The notes below the pieces were generated by a model. It saw only the letters and a list, made by a program, of their open reading frames with translations. It was not told the DNA's origin and did not search any database. DNA of 64,000 nucleotides from Rhizobium oryzicola (lineage in GTDB: Bacteria > Pseudomonadota > Alphaproteobacteria > Rhizobiales > Rhizobiaceae), in assembly GCF_030504645.1 (NCBI RefSeq), contig NZ_JAUKWQ010000006.1, positions 124,001-188,000 of the forward strand, read 5' to 3'. Shown piece by piece: positions 52,127-62,037 of this stretch (within the stretch, counting starts at the first letter, position 1; each line of letters begins with the position of its first letter). The position numbers and the translations under genes are program-made.

Positions 52127-54589
52127 ATGCGGATCGCAGGTAAACTACCGGTCTTCGTTACAGCCATTACAATCTTGTCCATTGCAGCGGCGAGTTTTGC
52201 CGGCTTGGTGAAAAGTGCTGACGTGGTTCGCGACGAGGTTATCCGCAAACTGGAGGCGACGGCGGATGGTCGCCGGAACGAGGCCGCTCTTTACTTCGAA
52301 AACATGGTGACGAACCTGCGTGCATTCGCAGGCGTCGCTTCGACGGGGGAAGCTCTCTACAAATTCCGTGGCGACTGGCGCTATCTGGGCGACAAGCCGA
52401 AGGAGACCCTGACGGGTCGCTACATCACCAATAATCCCAATCCGGCCGGCAAGCGGGCGCTTCTGGATACAGCCCGCGTCGATACCTATGACAGCAATCA
52501 CGCGAAGTTCCATCCGGTCCTGCGCACGGCTCTCGACCAGTACGGCTATTCCGATATCTTCCTGATCGATGGCAAGGGCAACGTTCTCTATACCGTTCAA
52601 AAGAACGACGAATATGCCGCCAATATCGCCGACGCGCCCTTGAAGGATACGGCGATCGCAACGGTCTACAAGGCTGTTGCCGAAAGTGAAGACAAGCAGC
52701 TTTACGCCTTTTCGGATTACGTCCTCTACGGCTCCAGCAAGCAACTGACGGCTTTCCTGGCCACGCCGCTCTTCATGGGTGACATCAAGATGGGCGTGCT
52801 GGTGGTCGCCATTCCGGGCAGCCGCATCAATACCATCTTTGCCAACCGTACCGGCCTCGGGCAATCGGGTGAAACCATCCTGGTCAATGAAGCCAGCAAG
52901 GTCGTGACAACCTCACCGCTGGCGGGCGGGCCCGCGCCGCTTGGCAATCCACTGGATGCCGCGGCCATCAAGGATGGTTTGGCCGACAAGACGGCGGCCG
53001 GCACGATCACGGGCTATCGGGATACCAAGAGCTATGCGGCTGCAACGCCTCTGAAATTCGGCGGGCATAAATGGGCAGTCGTCGCGCTGATGGGTGAGGA
53101 CGAAGCGCTGGCAAGCCTCGCAGATTTGCGGACAACGATCCTTATGCTCGCGGTTGCGATCGTGGCTGTTGCGGTCGGGGCAGCGATCTTTTTCTCCCGC
53201 AGCATCACCCGGCCGATCCACGATCTGGTCGATTCCATGATGCGTCTTGCCGGGGGTGATACGTCGATCACGTTGAACGGCGAAGCGCGCAAGGATGAGA
53301 TCGGCGATATGGCCCGCTCCGTCGCCGTCTTCCGCGATGCCGCAATCGAAAAGGGTCGCCTGCAAAGCGAGGCAGAACACGACCGACACGAAGTGGAGCG
53401 CGAGCGCCGCGCCCGCGAGGCTGCAAGAAATGAGGAAACCGCGCGCCTCCAGCAGGCGGTCGATATTCTCGGTGCGGGTCTACAGCGGCTTGCGTCTGGC
53501 GATCTGACAACCACCATCGATACCCCCTTCATGGAGGGTCTCGACCGGTTGCGGACTGACTTCAACGAGTCCATCCGCAAGCTGGCCCATACGCTGCAGC
53601 AGGTTTCCGCCAATACGACGTCCATCAATGGTACAGCGGCTTCCATGAGCGGGGCCACGAGTGATCTGTCGCGCCGTTCCGAACAGCAGGCGGCGGCGAT
53701 CGAAGAGACCTCGGCCGTCATCACGCAGATTATGGAGGCGATCCGTACCTCCACCGATCGCGCCGCCAATGCGCGCCAGATGGTGGCCGCAGCAAAGGAT
53801 TCCACCGAACGTTCCGGCAAGATTGTCGGTTCCGCAGTCGATGCCATGAGCCGTATCGAGGCGGCGTCCAACGAGATCTCGCAGATCATCAACGTCATCG
53901 ATGACATCGCCTTCCAGACCAACCTGCTCGCTCTTAACGCGGGCGTGGAGGCAGCCCGTGCCGGTGAAGCCGGCAAGGGCTTCGCAGTGGTGGCACAGGA
54001 AGTTCGGGAGCTTGCCCAACGTTCGGCCAAAGCCGCCAAGGAAATCAAGGAACTGATCAGCAAATCGGGTGAAGCGGTGAAGACCGGCGTCGGCCTGGTA
54101 CAGAATACCGGTTCCGCACTCGGCGATATTGCGGGTCAGGTTCTGCAGATCAATGACCAGATTGCCCTGATTGCGGAAGCCTCGGGGGAACAGTCTGAAA
54201 GCGTGCGGGAAATCTCGTCTGCCATCCGCCAGATGGAAGATGTGACCCAGCAGAACTCGCAGATGGCCGAGCGCACGGATACAGACATGGCGCGGCTGAC
54301 GCGCGATGCCCAGAACCTTTCCGTTCTCGTAGCTCAGTTCCGGCTGAATGATCAGGCGCCGGCGCCGACGCCGAACCTTCATCCGAATACGCCTCTGCCG
54401 GTCTCCGCGCCGAAGGTGACGTCACCATCGTCCTTCACGAAGAAGCCGGTGATCAAGCCTGCGGATCAGACGAATCGCGCTGCGGCATCACCCGCCCGAG
54501 CATTGATGGGCAAGCTGACCGCAGGCCTGAAGGCGTCGCCCGCACCGGCCTCCAACAACAGTTCCGATGCCAACTGGGAAGAATTCTAG
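52127..54589 (+). CDS. Methyl-accepting chemotaxis protein with CheR-binding tail
   Basis: This 820-residue chemoreceptor has TM1 at about residues 9-27, a large dCache-like periplasmic sensor at about 30-330 (with [19 protein letters not shown] and [22 protein letters not shown]), and TM2 at about 336-357. HAMP follows (about 358-412), then a second HAMP-like segment near 445-495 ([20 protein letters not shown]). The signalling hairpin tip is [23 protein letters not shown]. The C-terminus is a flexible Pro/Ala linker ending NWEEF, like the NWETF tether for CheR/CheB. The ligand is unknown. A GAGGAAAA ribosome site precedes the ATG. No che genes are adjacent. Confidence 0.95.
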   Translation: MRIAGKLPVFVTAITILSIAAASFAGLVKSADVVRDEVIRKLEATADGRRNEAALYFENMVTNLRAFAGVASTGEALYKFRGDWRYLGDKPKETLTGRYITNNPNPAGKRALLDTARVDTYDSNHAKFHPVLRTALDQYGYSDIFLIDGKGNVLYTVQKNDEYAANIADAPLKDTAIATVYKAVAESEDKQLYAFSDYVLYGSSKQLTAFLATPLFMGDIKMGVLVVAIPGSRINTIFANRTGLGQSGETILVNEASKVVTTSPLAGGPAPLGNPLDAAAIKDGLADKTAAGTITGYRDTKSYAAATPLKFGGHKWAVVALMGEDEALASLADLRTTILMLAVAIVAVAVGAAIFFSRSITRPIHDLVDSMMRLAGGDTSITLNGEARKDEIGDMARSVAVFRDAAIEKGRLQSEAEHDRHEVERERRAREAARNEETARLQQAVDILGAGLQRLASGDLTTTIDTPFMEGLDRLRTDFNESIRKLAHTLQQVSANTTSINGTAASMSGATSDLSRRSEQQAAAIEETSAVITQIMEAIRTSTDRAANARQMVAAAKDSTERSGKIVGSAVDAMSRIEAASNEISQIINVIDDIAFQTNLLALNAGVEAARAGEAGKGFAVVAQEVRELAQRSAKAAKEIKELISKSGEAVKTGVGLVQNTGSALGDIAGQVLQINDQIALIAEASGEQSESVREISSAIRQMEDVTQQNSQMAERTDTDMARLTRDAQNLSVLVAQFRLNDQAPAPTPNLHPNTPLPVSAPKVTSPSSFTKKPVIKPADQTNRAAASPARALMGKLTAGLKASPAPASNNSSDANWEEF

Positions 54590-54612
54590 CCTTTATTTGC
54601 TCGATGAAAAGC

Positions 54613-54644
54613 AGAAGGCCGGCGTCGCGAGACGCCGGCCTTCT
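54613..54644. terminator. Bidirectional hairpin between the chemoreceptor gene and etfA
   Basis: AGAAGGCCGGCGTC and GACGCCGGCCTTCT form a perfect 14-bp stem around GCGA, 23 bases after the chemoreceptor stop codon and 22 bases past the etfA stop. T-runs are short on both sides, but the stem is very stable. Confidence 0.7.
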
Positions 54645-54666
54645 TGCATCGATTCTTGTCGATCGC

Positions 54667-55596
54667 TCAGAGCGCCTTTTCGAGTTCCGGTACCAGCTGG
54701 AAGAGATCACCGACGAGGCCGTAGTCGGCCACCTGAAAGATCGGGGCTTCCTCGTCCTTGTTGATCGCGACGATGACCTTGGAGTCCTTCATGCCCGCGA
54801 GATGCTGGATCGCACCGGAAATGCCGACCGCCACGTAAAGATCGGGCGCCACCACCTTGCCGGTCTGGCCCACCTGCCAGTCGTTCGGGGCATAGCCCGC
54901 ATCGACGGCCGCGCGCGAGGCACCAACGGCTGCGCCGAACTTGTCGGCCAGCGGCAGGATCACTTCCTGGAACTTCTCCGAAGAGCCCAGAGCACGCCCA
55001 CCCGACACGATGATCTTGGCAGAGGTCAGTTCCGGCCGATCGGACGAGGAGAGTGCGTCTTCCACGAAGGCGGAGAGACCGGCATTGCCAGCCGACGAAA
55101 CAGCTTCGATCGCTGCCGAGCCACCTTCCGGTGCCGCCGCGAAGGAAGCGGTACGCACGGTGATGACTTTCTTGGCATCGGTCGCCTGGACGGTCTGGAT
55201 GGCATTGCCCGCATAGATCGGACGCTTGAATGTATCCGCCGACACAACCTCGATGATCTCCGACACCTGCATGACATCGAGCAGGGCGGCAACGCGCGGC
55301 ATGACGTTCTTGGCGGAGGCGGTCGCCGGTGCAATGATCACGTCATAGGCGCCGGACAGCGATACGATCAGATCCGCCAGCGGCTCTGCCAGGCGGTTTG
55401 CATAGTCGGCGGCATCGGCCACAAGTACCTTGGCAACGCCGGACAGCTTTGCCGCCGCATCGGCAGCCCCTTGGACAGAGGCGCCTGCGACCAGCACATG
55501 CACATCGCCCCCGATCTTGGAGGCGGCCGTCAGGGCCTTGGCGGTCTGGTCGGACAGGCTTGCGCCGTCATGTTCTGCGAGAAGAAGAATAGCCAT
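54667..55596 (-). CDS. etfA: Electron transfer flavoprotein alpha subunit
   Basis: This 309-residue FAD-binding subunit carries electrons from acyl-CoA and other dehydrogenases to ETF:quinone oxidoreductase. The C-terminal FAD motif is [37 protein letters not shown], followed by [29 protein letters not shown]. It lies 24 bases after etfB. Electron carriage for hbdA-linked beta-oxidation is suggested by the ancestral gene order. Confidence 0.97.
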   Translation of the reverse strand: MAILLLAEHDGASLSDQTAKALTAASKIGGDVHVLVAGASVQGAADAAAKLSGVAKVLVADAADYANRLAEPLADLIVSLSGAYDVIIAPATASAKNVMPRVAALLDVMQVSEIIEVVSADTFKRPIYAGNAIQTVQATDAKKVITVRTASFAAAPEGGSAAIEAVSSAGNAGLSAFVEDALSSSDRPELTSAKIIVSGGRALGSSEKFQEVILPLADKFGAAVGASRAAVDAGYAPNDWQVGQTGKVVAPDLYVAVGISGAIQHLAGMKDSKVIVAINKDEEAPIFQVADYGLVGDLFQLVPELEKAL

Positions 55597-55620
55597 AATA
55601 TGTGTTCTCCCTTCGTGACC

Positions 55621-56367
55621 TTACAGGATGCCGGCGGTCTTCAGAGAAGACACAAGCTCTGCAACTGAGCCAACCTTGATACCCGCCTTGCGGCCACCCG
55701 GCTCCTCGGTCTTCAGAACCTTCAGGCGCGGCGCGGTGTCGACGCCGAAATCGGCCGGAGCCTTCTTGTCCAGAGGCTTCTTCTTCGCCTTCATGATATT
55801 GGGCAGAGAGGCATAGCGCGGCTCGTTCAGGCGCAGGTCCGTCGTGACGATGGCGGGCAGCTTCACTTCGATGGTCTGCAGGCCGCCATCCACTTCGCGG
55901 GTGACCTTGGCGGACCCTTCGCCCAGCTCGAGCTTGGATGCGAAGGTGGCCTGGCCCCACTTCAGAAGGGCCGCCAGCATCTGGCCGGTCTGGTTCGAGT
56001 CGTCGTCGATCGCCTGCTTGCCGAGAATGACGAGGCCGGGATTTTCCGCCTCGACCACGCCCTTCAGGATCTTGGCAACAGCCAGCGGCTCGACGCTGTC
56101 TTCCGTCTCCACCAGGATGGCGCGATCGGCACCCATGGCCAACGCCGTGCGCAGCGTCTCTTCCGCCTTGGCCGGGCCGATTGAGACCACGACGATCTCC
56201 TCCGCCTTGCCCGCTTCCTTCTGGCGAAGAGCCTCCTCCACGGAGATCTCGTCGAACGGATTCATCGACATCTTCACATTGGCGAGTTCTACCCCCGTGC
56301 CGTCCGCCTTGACGCGGATCTTCACGTTGTAATCCACCACCCGCTTTACAGGCACCAGGATCTTCAT
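55621..56367 (-). CDS. etfB: Electron transfer flavoprotein beta subunit
   Basis: This 248-residue partner of EtfA binds AMP. The N-terminus [27 protein letters not shown] and the signature [21 protein letters not shown] region ([19 protein letters not shown]) near residue 196 are typical. The frame is open 21 codons further upstream, but the family start is at 56367. The 185-base gap upstream, before the PduO-type gene, probably holds the etfBA promoter. Confidence 0.97.
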   Translation of the reverse strand: MKILVPVKRVVDYNVKIRVKADGTGVELANVKMSMNPFDEISVEEALRQKEAGKAEEIVVVSIGPAKAEETLRTALAMGADRAILVETEDSVEPLAVAKILKGVVEAENPGLVILGKQAIDDDSNQTGQMLAALLKWGQATFASKLELGEGSAKVTREVDGGLQTIEVKLPAIVTTDLRLNEPRYASLPNIMKAKKKPLDKKAPADFGVDTAPRLKVLKTEEPGGRKAGIKVGSVAELVSSLKTAGIL

Positions 56368-56552
56368 GGCTTCCTTCCTCAGATTCAACCAACCGGAAAA
56401 TGCGGCCTCTCCCACGCCGCCGATTGTCAATGGGCGACATGGATAAGCATTTTTCGACAGATTACAAAGCTATTTCCGTTTTACGACCGTGCGGATTTGT
56501 CATGGCGTCATTCCGAGCGCGCTTCACAAGGTCAGCTTTCCCGGTTGTTCGC

Positions 56553-57131
56553 TCAGCGATTCTTGCCTGGTACCCAGAGGATGTCAGCCTTGCCGCCGCC
56601 ATTGGCGTAGCGCGCCGCGACGAACAGGAAGTCGGAGAGGCGGTTGATGTACTTCAACGCCGCTGGAGCGACAGTTTCACCGTCCTGCGTGGAGAGATCG
56701 ACCATGACGCGCTCGGCGCGGCGAGAGATGGTGCGCGCCACATGCAGGTTCGCCGCCGCCGGAGAGCCGCCCGGCAGGATGAAGGATGTCAGCGGGTCGA
56801 GGTCGGCATTCAGGCGATCGATTTCCGTTTCCAACCGGTCGACCTGTGATTGAACGATGCGCAACGGCTCCCACTCCGGTTTTTCACCCGTGTCCGGGGT
56901 CGCGAGGTCGGCGCCCAGATCGAACAGGTCGTTCTGGATGCGCGAGAGCATGCCATCCAGTTCCGCCATGGAGCCGGTATGCAGGCGCGCGACGCCGATG
57001 ACGGAATTGGTTTCATCCACGGTGCCATAGGCTTCCACGCGCAGATCGTGCTTCAGTCGACGCGGGCCCATGACCAGCGCTGTCGTACCGTCATCACCGG
57101 TGCGTGTGTAGATCTTGTTCAGTTTGACCAC
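56553..57131 (-). CDS. Cob(I)alamin adenosyltransferase, PduO type
   Basis: This 192-residue enzyme adds the adenosyl group to cob(I)alamin to make coenzyme B12. ATP-binding motif KIYTRTGDDGTTALVMG is at residues 5-21. VEAYGTVDETNSVIG and RRAERVMVDL follow. The start is the GTG at 57131 behind GGAGGA, two bases after the HIG1 stop codon, so the two genes are coupled. It works in the same pathway as cobS-cobT, about 30 kb away in the window. Confidence 0.93.
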   Translation of the reverse strand: MVKLNKIYTRTGDDGTTALVMGPRRLKHDLRVEAYGTVDETNSVIGVARLHTGSMAELDGMLSRIQNDLFDLGADLATPDTGEKPEWEPLRIVQSQVDRLETEIDRLNADLDPLTSFILPGGSPAAANLHVARTISRRAERVMVDLSTQDGETVAPAALKYINRLSDFLFVAARYANGGGKADILWVPGKNR

Positions 57132-57133
57132 GT

Positions 57134-57331
57134 TCAGCGTCCTCCGCCCGTCAGCCACAGGGTGAGCATGATCAAGGCAATTGCGATTGCCTGAAGAAGA
57201 ACGCGAAGCTGCATCAACTGGTTGGACCGGTTGGCATCGGTTCCCTTCAGCATGTTGAAAAGGCCCCGGATGAGGACCAGTACCACGAGTCCCATGACGA
57301 CAAGGGCAAGAAGGGTAGTAAAGCTAGACAT
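57134..57331 (-). CDS. Small HIG1-domain (twin-transmembrane) protein
   Basis: This 65-residue membrane protein has two helices (about residues 6-24 and 43-61). The HIG1 motif RGLFNMLKGTDANRSNQLMQLRVLLQAIAI links them. HIG1 proteins are assembly or stability factors of respiratory cytochrome c oxidase in mitochondria; bacterial members are less studied. It heads a tight pair with the PduO-type gene, two bases apart, and lies 18 bases after the SDR gene, all on the minus strand. Confidence 0.85.
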   Translation of the reverse strand: MSSFTTLLALVVMGLVVLVLIRGLFNMLKGTDANRSNQLMQLRVLLQAIAIALIMLTLWLTGGGR

Positions 57332-57349
57332 GGGTTTTATACTCGGTTT

Positions 57350-58183
57350 TTAGTCCAACTTACGCAAAAGCCGGTAGAACAGATCTGCGGGAAGAAGGCG
57401 TTTCAAAAGCGCGCCCTGCTTTGCGGGCTTCGTCACAAGATAATGTGGACGCGGTCGAGATGCGGTCAAGGCATGGGTGAGCACGGCGTGAACCGCGTCT
57501 GGACCCAGCTTGTGCTTGTTGACCGGCCCGCTGCCTTCCAGCCGGGCCAATTGGCGGCGATATTCTTCCGCATGCGGCGAATTGTCCGTATCGATGAATC
57601 GGCGAACGGCCTCCAGCGCATTGGCCGTGAAACGCGTCGCGATCGGCCCCGGCTCGATGAGGCTCACAAAAATGCCGCTGCCTTCCAATTCCATGCGCAT
57701 GGTGACGCCCAGCGCCTCTATGGCATGCTTGGAGGCGTTGTAGGCGCCGCGATAGCGATAGGGCACGAGCCCCAGAATGGAGGAGCAATGGACGATCCTT
57801 CCGTGCCCCTGTCGCCGCATGACGGGCATGATCTGCCGCGTCAGCTCATGCCAACCAAACACATTGGTTTCGAACTGCAGGCGAAGCGCATCGGTCGGCA
57901 GGTCTTCCACCGCGCCCGGCTGCCCATAGGCGCCGTTGTTGAAGAGGGCATCCAGCGTGCCGCCGGTTCGGCGAAGCACGTCCTGAACGAGAGCGTCGAT
58001 CGTGTCCTGCCGGGTGTAATCCAGGATCAGGGCTTCGAGACCGTCTGCTTGAAGCGGCGCGAGATCCTTCTCTTGCCGCACCGTGGCAAACACCCGCCAC
58101 CCCTCGCGCTTCAATTCACGGGCGCAATAGGCGCCTATGCCAGACGAGCAGCCGGTAATAATAATGCTGCGAGGCTCCCCCAC
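57350..58183 (-). CDS. Short-chain dehydrogenase/reductase family oxidoreductase
   Basis: This 277-residue classical SDR has the cofactor motif ITGCSSGIGAYCAREL at residues 7-22, NNGAYG near residue 82, and the catalytic YNASKHA near residue 148 with Ser upstream (HCSSILG). Some NAD(P)-dependent alcohol or ketone is reduced; the substrate is unknown. The GTG at 58183 follows GGGAGGAA and is preferred over the ATG 30 bases upstream. It is divergent from the BrkB-like gene. Confidence 0.88.
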   Translation of the reverse strand: MGEPRSIIITGCSSGIGAYCARELKREGWRVFATVRQEKDLAPLQADGLEALILDYTRQDTIDALVQDVLRRTGGTLDALFNNGAYGQPGAVEDLPTDALRLQFETNVFGWHELTRQIMPVMRRQGHGRIVHCSSILGLVPYRYRGAYNASKHAIEALGVTMRMELEGSGIFVSLIEPGPIATRFTANALEAVRRFIDTDNSPHAEEYRRQLARLEGSGPVNKHKLGPDAVHAVLTHALTASRPRPHYLVTKPAKQGALLKRLLPADLFYRLLRKLD

Positions 58184-58250
58184 GGCGTTCCTCCCTGTAC
58201 AATCCGTCTGCATTTCCCATATTTCGGTAAAGCTGACAACGGAGCGGACC

Positions 58251-59195
58251 TTGGCTGACGATAAACCGAAGTTTCGATGGTACGGTCTGGTCTACAAGGT
58301 CTTTTACGATGCCTATTGCCACTTCAACGAGGATGATGGTTGGGCGCTGGCAAGTCATGTTGCGTTGTCTGGTTTGCTGGCGCTGTTTCCGTTCCTGATT
58401 TTCGGCACAGCGCTGGCGGGCTTTCTGGGCGCGGATAGTTTCTCGAACACGGCGGTACATCTTCTGTTCGATACCTGGCCCTCCGAAATCGCCCAGCCCC
58501 TGGCGATCGAGATCCGCCGGGTGCTCGAAATCCCGCGCGGCGGCCTTCTGACGATCTCCGTTCTGGCGGCGGCTTACTTTGCATCTAATGGCGTTGAGGC
58601 GCTCAGGATATCGCTCAATCGCGCCTATCGTGTCGCGGAGAATCGGCCCTGGTACGTGACCCGGCTTGCAAGCCTGGGCTATGTGGTTGTGGCCGTGGTG
58701 ATCTTTGCGGCGATCAGCATCGTGCTCGTGGCTGTGCCGATCTTTCTGACGTTTGCTGGCTCAAAGCTGCCTGTCCTCCAGCAATATCTCGCCAGCATTT
58801 CCAGCTTCGGCGTGCTCGGCACGATCATTGTTCTGTTTCTTGGGTTGATCGTTTGCCACAAATGGCTTGCCGCCGGCTATCGACGGGTGGTCGATATTCT
58901 TCCCGGCGTGGTGCTGACGATCCTGGTCTGGGCCGTTTTCGCCTATGCCTTCGCGTCCTATCTCTCGACATTTGCCAATTACGCCAGAACCTATGCGGGC
59001 TTGGCCTCGGTCATGATCGTTCTGGTGTTTCTCTATATGGTCGGCGTGATCTTTATGCTGGGGGCGGAGGTGAATGCCGCACTGATGAAATATCGCGTGC
59101 TTGCCCTGCTCTCCGGCCGCTTCACGTCCCTTCCTGCCCGTTCAAAGCGTGCGGCTGGTTCAGAGGCCCAGGAGGTGACGAAGGTCCTGCGGTGA
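58251..59195 (+). CDS. YihY/BrkB-family inner-membrane protein
   Basis: This 314-residue protein has six predicted membrane helices. The family segments ASHVALSGLLALFPFLIFGTALAGFLG (about 32-58) and GLLTISVLAAAYFASNGVEALRISLNRAY (about 100-128) are present. YihY/BrkB proteins are conserved but of unsettled function. Despite the old name, tRNA ribonuclease BN is not encoded by this family. The TTG start at 58251 follows GGAGCGGACC and gives the right N-terminus. The last 36 bases overlap the convergent gluQRS gene. Confidence 0.88.
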   Translation: MADDKPKFRWYGLVYKVFYDAYCHFNEDDGWALASHVALSGLLALFPFLIFGTALAGFLGADSFSNTAVHLLFDTWPSEIAQPLAIEIRRVLEIPRGGLLTISVLAAAYFASNGVEALRISLNRAYRVAENRPWYVTRLASLGYVVVAVVIFAAISIVLVAVPIFLTFAGSKLPVLQQYLASISSFGVLGTIIVLFLGLIVCHKWLAAGYRRVVDILPGVVLTILVWAVFAYAFASYLSTFANYARTYAGLASVMIVLVFLYMVGVIFMLGAEVNAALMKYRVLALLSGRFTSLPARSKRAAGSEAQEVTKVLR

Positions 59196-60047
59196 ATGGC
59201 CCGCCTCGCGCAAGGCGGCAATGCCCGTCGCACCTTCGCTCTTGGAAAGCTTTCGTCCATCGGGACCTGTGATCAGCCGATGATGGTGGTAGACCGGCTG
59301 CGGCAGGCCGAGCAGCACCTGAAGCAGGCGGTGCACGAAGGTAGCGTGAAACAGGTCCATCCCACGCACCACATGCGTGACCCCCTGCGCGGCATCATCG
59401 ACGACGACCGAGAGATGATAGCTCGAGGGGGCATCCGAGCGGGACAGAATGACGTCTCCCCAGGCGGCCGGATCGGCGTGGATCGTGCCGCGCTCCCCAT
59501 CGCCGGTCTCGTGCCATGTCAAACCTGCATCCAACAGTGTCAGCGCCTTTTGCATATCCAGGCGCAAGGCATGTTTTAGCCCACGTTCAAGCAGGTCCTG
59601 CCGTTCCTGGTGCGTCCGTGACCGGTCATCGGCAGGATAGAGCGGAGCGCCGTCAGGGTCGCGGGGCCAGATCCGACCTTCGCGTTCCGCTAAGGCGACG
59701 CGCTCCTTCACCTCGCCGCGGGTGAGGAAGGCCGGGTAGATCAACCCCATATCGTCAAGGCGGCCAAGGGCAGACCGATAAAGATCGAGCTGCTCCGATT
59801 GTCTCCGGACAGGCTGCTCCCAGCGAAAGCCGATCCATTCCAGATCCCGGTAGACGGCGGCCTCGAATTCGGGTGTACAGCGGGTGAGATCGATGTCTTC
59901 AATGCGCAAGAGGAGGCGCCCGTCGGCTACCTCCGCCATCTGCTGGTTGATGAGCGCCGAGAGCGCGTGGCCGAGATGCAGCAAGCCATTGGGGCTGGGA
60001 GCAAAGCGAAAGACCGGTTTCTGATGGGCGGGCGCGGGCATGTTCAT
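59160..60047 (-). CDS. gluQRS: Glutamyl-Q tRNA(Asp) synthetase
   Basis: This 295-residue enzyme is a truncated glutamyl-tRNA synthetase that glutamylates the queuosine base of tRNA-Asp. HIGH-type motif FAPSPNGLLHLGHALS is near the N-terminus. KMSKS-type motif LITGPDGRKLSKSEG is near residue 265. There is no anticodon-binding domain. The zinc ligands usual in E. coli (CxC before the Tyr/Cys pair) are absent: the equivalent stretch reads YPAFLTRGEVKERV. The start is at 60047 or 60041. Its start codon overlaps the opposite-strand glycosylase start. Its 3' end overlaps the BrkB gene by 36 bases. Confidence 0.92.
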   Translation of the reverse strand: MNMPAPAHQKPVFRFAPSPNGLLHLGHALSALINQQMAEVADGRLLLRIEDIDLTRCTPEFEAAVYRDLEWIGFRWEQPVRRQSEQLDLYRSALGRLDDMGLIYPAFLTRGEVKERVALAEREGRIWPRDPDGAPLYPADDRSRTHQERQDLLERGLKHALRLDMQKALTLLDAGLTWHETGDGERGTIHADPAAWGDVILSRSDAPSSYHLSVVVDDAAQGVTHVVRGMDLFHATFVHRLLQVLLGLPQPVYHHHRLITGPDGRKLSKSEGATGIAALREAGHSPQDLRHLLGL

Positions 60048-60717
60048 GGTGGATCGAGGATTGGTTGGCAAAGGCCCTCAGTTGATACGCGATGAAACCG
60101 ATGTTGCGGAAGGGCTTGCATGGCTTTCTGTCCGGGATCCTCGGCTTTCCTCCCTTATCGAAGTCGCCGGCCCGGTTCCCTTGCGGCTTGTCCCGGCAGG
60201 CTTCGGCGGGTTGGCGCAGATCATCGTCTCCCAGATGGTGTCAAAGGCGAGTGCCGCGGCCATCTGGCGGCGTATGGGCGAGCAGGGTGCCACAACGGCC
60301 GAGAGTTTTCTTGCGCAGCCGGAAGCGGTCCGCGCGACATTCGGGCTTTCTCGGGCGAAAACTGCGACGCTCTTGGCTCTGGCCGGGGCTGTCGCAGATG
60401 GTTCTCTTGACCTTGATGACCTTGCAAATGTGCCGCAAGCGGAGGCTTACACTCGCCTTGTTGCTATGAAGGGCATCGGACCCTGGACGGCAGAGGTTTA
60501 TCTGATGTTCTGCCTTGGCCATTGCGATCTGTTTCCTGCGGGCGATGTGGCGCTTCGGATCGCAGTCGGACAGGCGTTTGATTTCTCGCAGCGGCCTACC
60601 GTTCAGCAAGTGTCTGATTTGGCAGCCGGTTGGTCGCCGTGGCGCTCTGTTGCTGCGCGTTTGTTCTGGGCTTATTATGCTGTTGTGATCAGGCGTGACG
60701 CGTCACCCACGTTATGA
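60046..60717 (+). CDS. DNA-3-methyladenine glycosylase (AlkA/HhH-GPD family)
   Basis: This 223-residue base-excision repair enzyme removes alkylated bases. The helix-hairpin-helix region is VAMKGIGPWTAEVYLMFCLGHCDLFPAGDVALRIAVG, with catalytic Asp in the GDVAL part (about residue 170). The MPG-like N-terminal domain of AlkA is reduced. No iron-sulfur Cys set. The start is uncertain: ATG at 60046 or 60040, or a TTG at 60082 with AAAGG about 10 bases ahead. The last would leave a 35-base gap to gluQRS. Confidence 0.88.
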   Translation: MVDRGLVGKGPQLIRDETDVAEGLAWLSVRDPRLSSLIEVAGPVPLRLVPAGFGGLAQIIVSQMVSKASAAAIWRRMGEQGATTAESFLAQPEAVRATFGLSRAKTATLLALAGAVADGSLDLDDLANVPQAEAYTRLVAMKGIGPWTAEVYLMFCLGHCDLFPAGDVALRIAVGQAFDFSQRPTVQQVSDLAAGWSPWRSVAARLFWAYYAVVIRRDASPTL

Positions 60718-60815
60718 ATGATCACAATTGGGTGCGTCATTAATGGGGCTTCACATTCCTGTAACAACGGACCTAATATAGAAAATACATAAGCCGAATC
60801 GGTGAGGAGCGTTCG

Positions 60816-61373
60816 TTGACGATTGCAGTCTCCCCGCAGGCCCTGCCGGCGCTCGTCCTGAACGCTGACTACCGGCCGCTGAGTTATTATCCCTTGTCGC
60901 TCTGGTCCTGGCAGGACGCGATCAAGGCGGTTTTTCTTGATCGTGTGAACATCATCGCGGAATATGATCACTCGGTATCCTCGCCCACCTTCTCGATGCG
61001 ATTACCCAGTGTCGTCAGTCTGAAAACCTTTGTTCAGCCGACACGAAATCCGGCCTTCACCCGCTTCAATGTTTTCCTCCGCGATAAATTCGAATGTCAG
61101 TATTGCGGCTCTCATGATGATCTGACATTCGATCACGTCATACCCCGAGCCCATGGCGGGGAAACAACCTGGGAAAATGTGGTGGCTGCCTGCTCACCCT
61201 GCAATCTCAAAAAGGGTAGCAAGCTTCCCCGGCAGGCGGGCATGTTCCCCGCGCAGAAGCCCTATCAGCCCACCGTGCAGGACCTTCACAACAACGGACG
61301 TCTCTTCCCGCCGAACTACCTGCACGAAAGCTGGATGGACTATCTCTACTGGGATACCGAACTGCAGCCTTGA
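60816..61373 (+). CDS. HNH endonuclease-domain protein
   Basis: This 185-residue protein has an HNH domain: CQYCGSHDDLTFDHVIPRAHGG, then TWENVVAACSPCNLKKG. The two CxxC pairs form a structural zinc site around the nuclease His and Asn. The N-terminus ALVLNADYRPLSYYPLSLWSWQDAI is typical of the chromosomal HNH proteins (YfaE-like group) conserved in alphaproteobacteria, not of phage enzymes. Function is unknown, possibly in DNA repair. The start is TTG at 60816 after GGTGAGGAGC. Confidence 0.9.
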   Translation: MTIAVSPQALPALVLNADYRPLSYYPLSLWSWQDAIKAVFLDRVNIIAEYDHSVSSPTFSMRLPSVVSLKTFVQPTRNPAFTRFNVFLRDKFECQYCGSHDDLTFDHVIPRAHGGETTWENVVAACSPCNLKKGSKLPRQAGMFPAQKPYQPTVQDLHNNGRLFPPNYLHESWMDYLYWDTELQP

Positions 61374-61386
61374 TTGGCCGGTCAGT

Positions 61387-61899
61387 TCAGGCCTTCTTCA
61401 GCGCGCCGCGAAGAGCAATTGTCGCGAGGATCAGGCTTGCGATCACATTCCATCCGGCAAAGGACAGGCCCAGAACGCGAAGCGATGCTTCCGTGCAGGA
61501 CGGTCCATGAACTGCATTCAAATCGCTTAGGAGATTTCCGGCATTGGTGGTCAGGCCGTTGGCTGTCGTCGAGCAGGTGGCCGGTCCCGGCCAGAAACCC
61601 CATTCCACACCGGAGTGATAGATGCCCATGCCGGCGCCGACGAGCATCATGATACCAACGATGCCGAGCAGAAGTCTCGCAACGCCAGTCGGCAGCTTGA
61701 TACCAATGGCCGCAAGACCGGCGATCGCCACCGGAATACCGTAATAATAAGGCTGGCGTTGCAGCAGGCAGAGCGCGCAGGGAATGTAGCCGCCGATATA
61801 CTGAAATCCAAGTGCACCACCCACCGTGGCTGCCATGCCAATCGCGACGAGCGCCGTATGGATCAGGAGGGGGCGGCGCGAATCGGCAGCGATCGACAT
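61387..61899 (-). CDS. dsbB: Disulfide bond formation protein B (DsbB family)
   Basis: This 170-residue inner-membrane protein passes disulfide electrons from DsbA to quinone. Four helices (about residues 12-32, 48-65, 70-90 and 140-160). The first redox pair is in IPCALCLLQRQPYYYG (CxxC). The second pair is Cys in ATCSTTANG and Cys in HGPSCTEASL in the larger periplasmic loop. AAGGAAAAG precedes the ATG at 61899; the frame is open a further 48 codons. It is convergent with the HNH gene. dsbA is not in the window. Confidence 0.93.
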   Translation of the reverse strand: MSIAADSRRPLLIHTALVAIGMAATVGGALGFQYIGGYIPCALCLLQRQPYYYGIPVAIAGLAAIGIKLPTGVARLLLGIVGIMMLVGAGMGIYHSGVEWGFWPGPATCSTTANGLTTNAGNLLSDLNAVHGPSCTEASLRVLGLSFAGWNVIASLILATIALRGALKKA

Positions 61900-62037
61900 G
61901 GTCTTTTCCTTGAAACACAAAGTCTGGTCCCTGCTGTAGTCAGCGAAGGCAGGGCTGTAAATGCAGCACGACAAGTCCGTGCTTCGCCGGGGCTGAAATT
62001 TTTCGTGATCTTGTCGCCGATCTCGTTTGCCGCCTGC

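Noticed and set aside
53032..54063. Long minus-strand frame inside the chemoreceptor gene
   Set aside because: Antisense of the signalling domain, Ser/Arg-rich and without motifs.
54604..55668. 354-codon plus-strand frame
   Set aside because: Shadow of etfA; begins in the terminator hairpin region.
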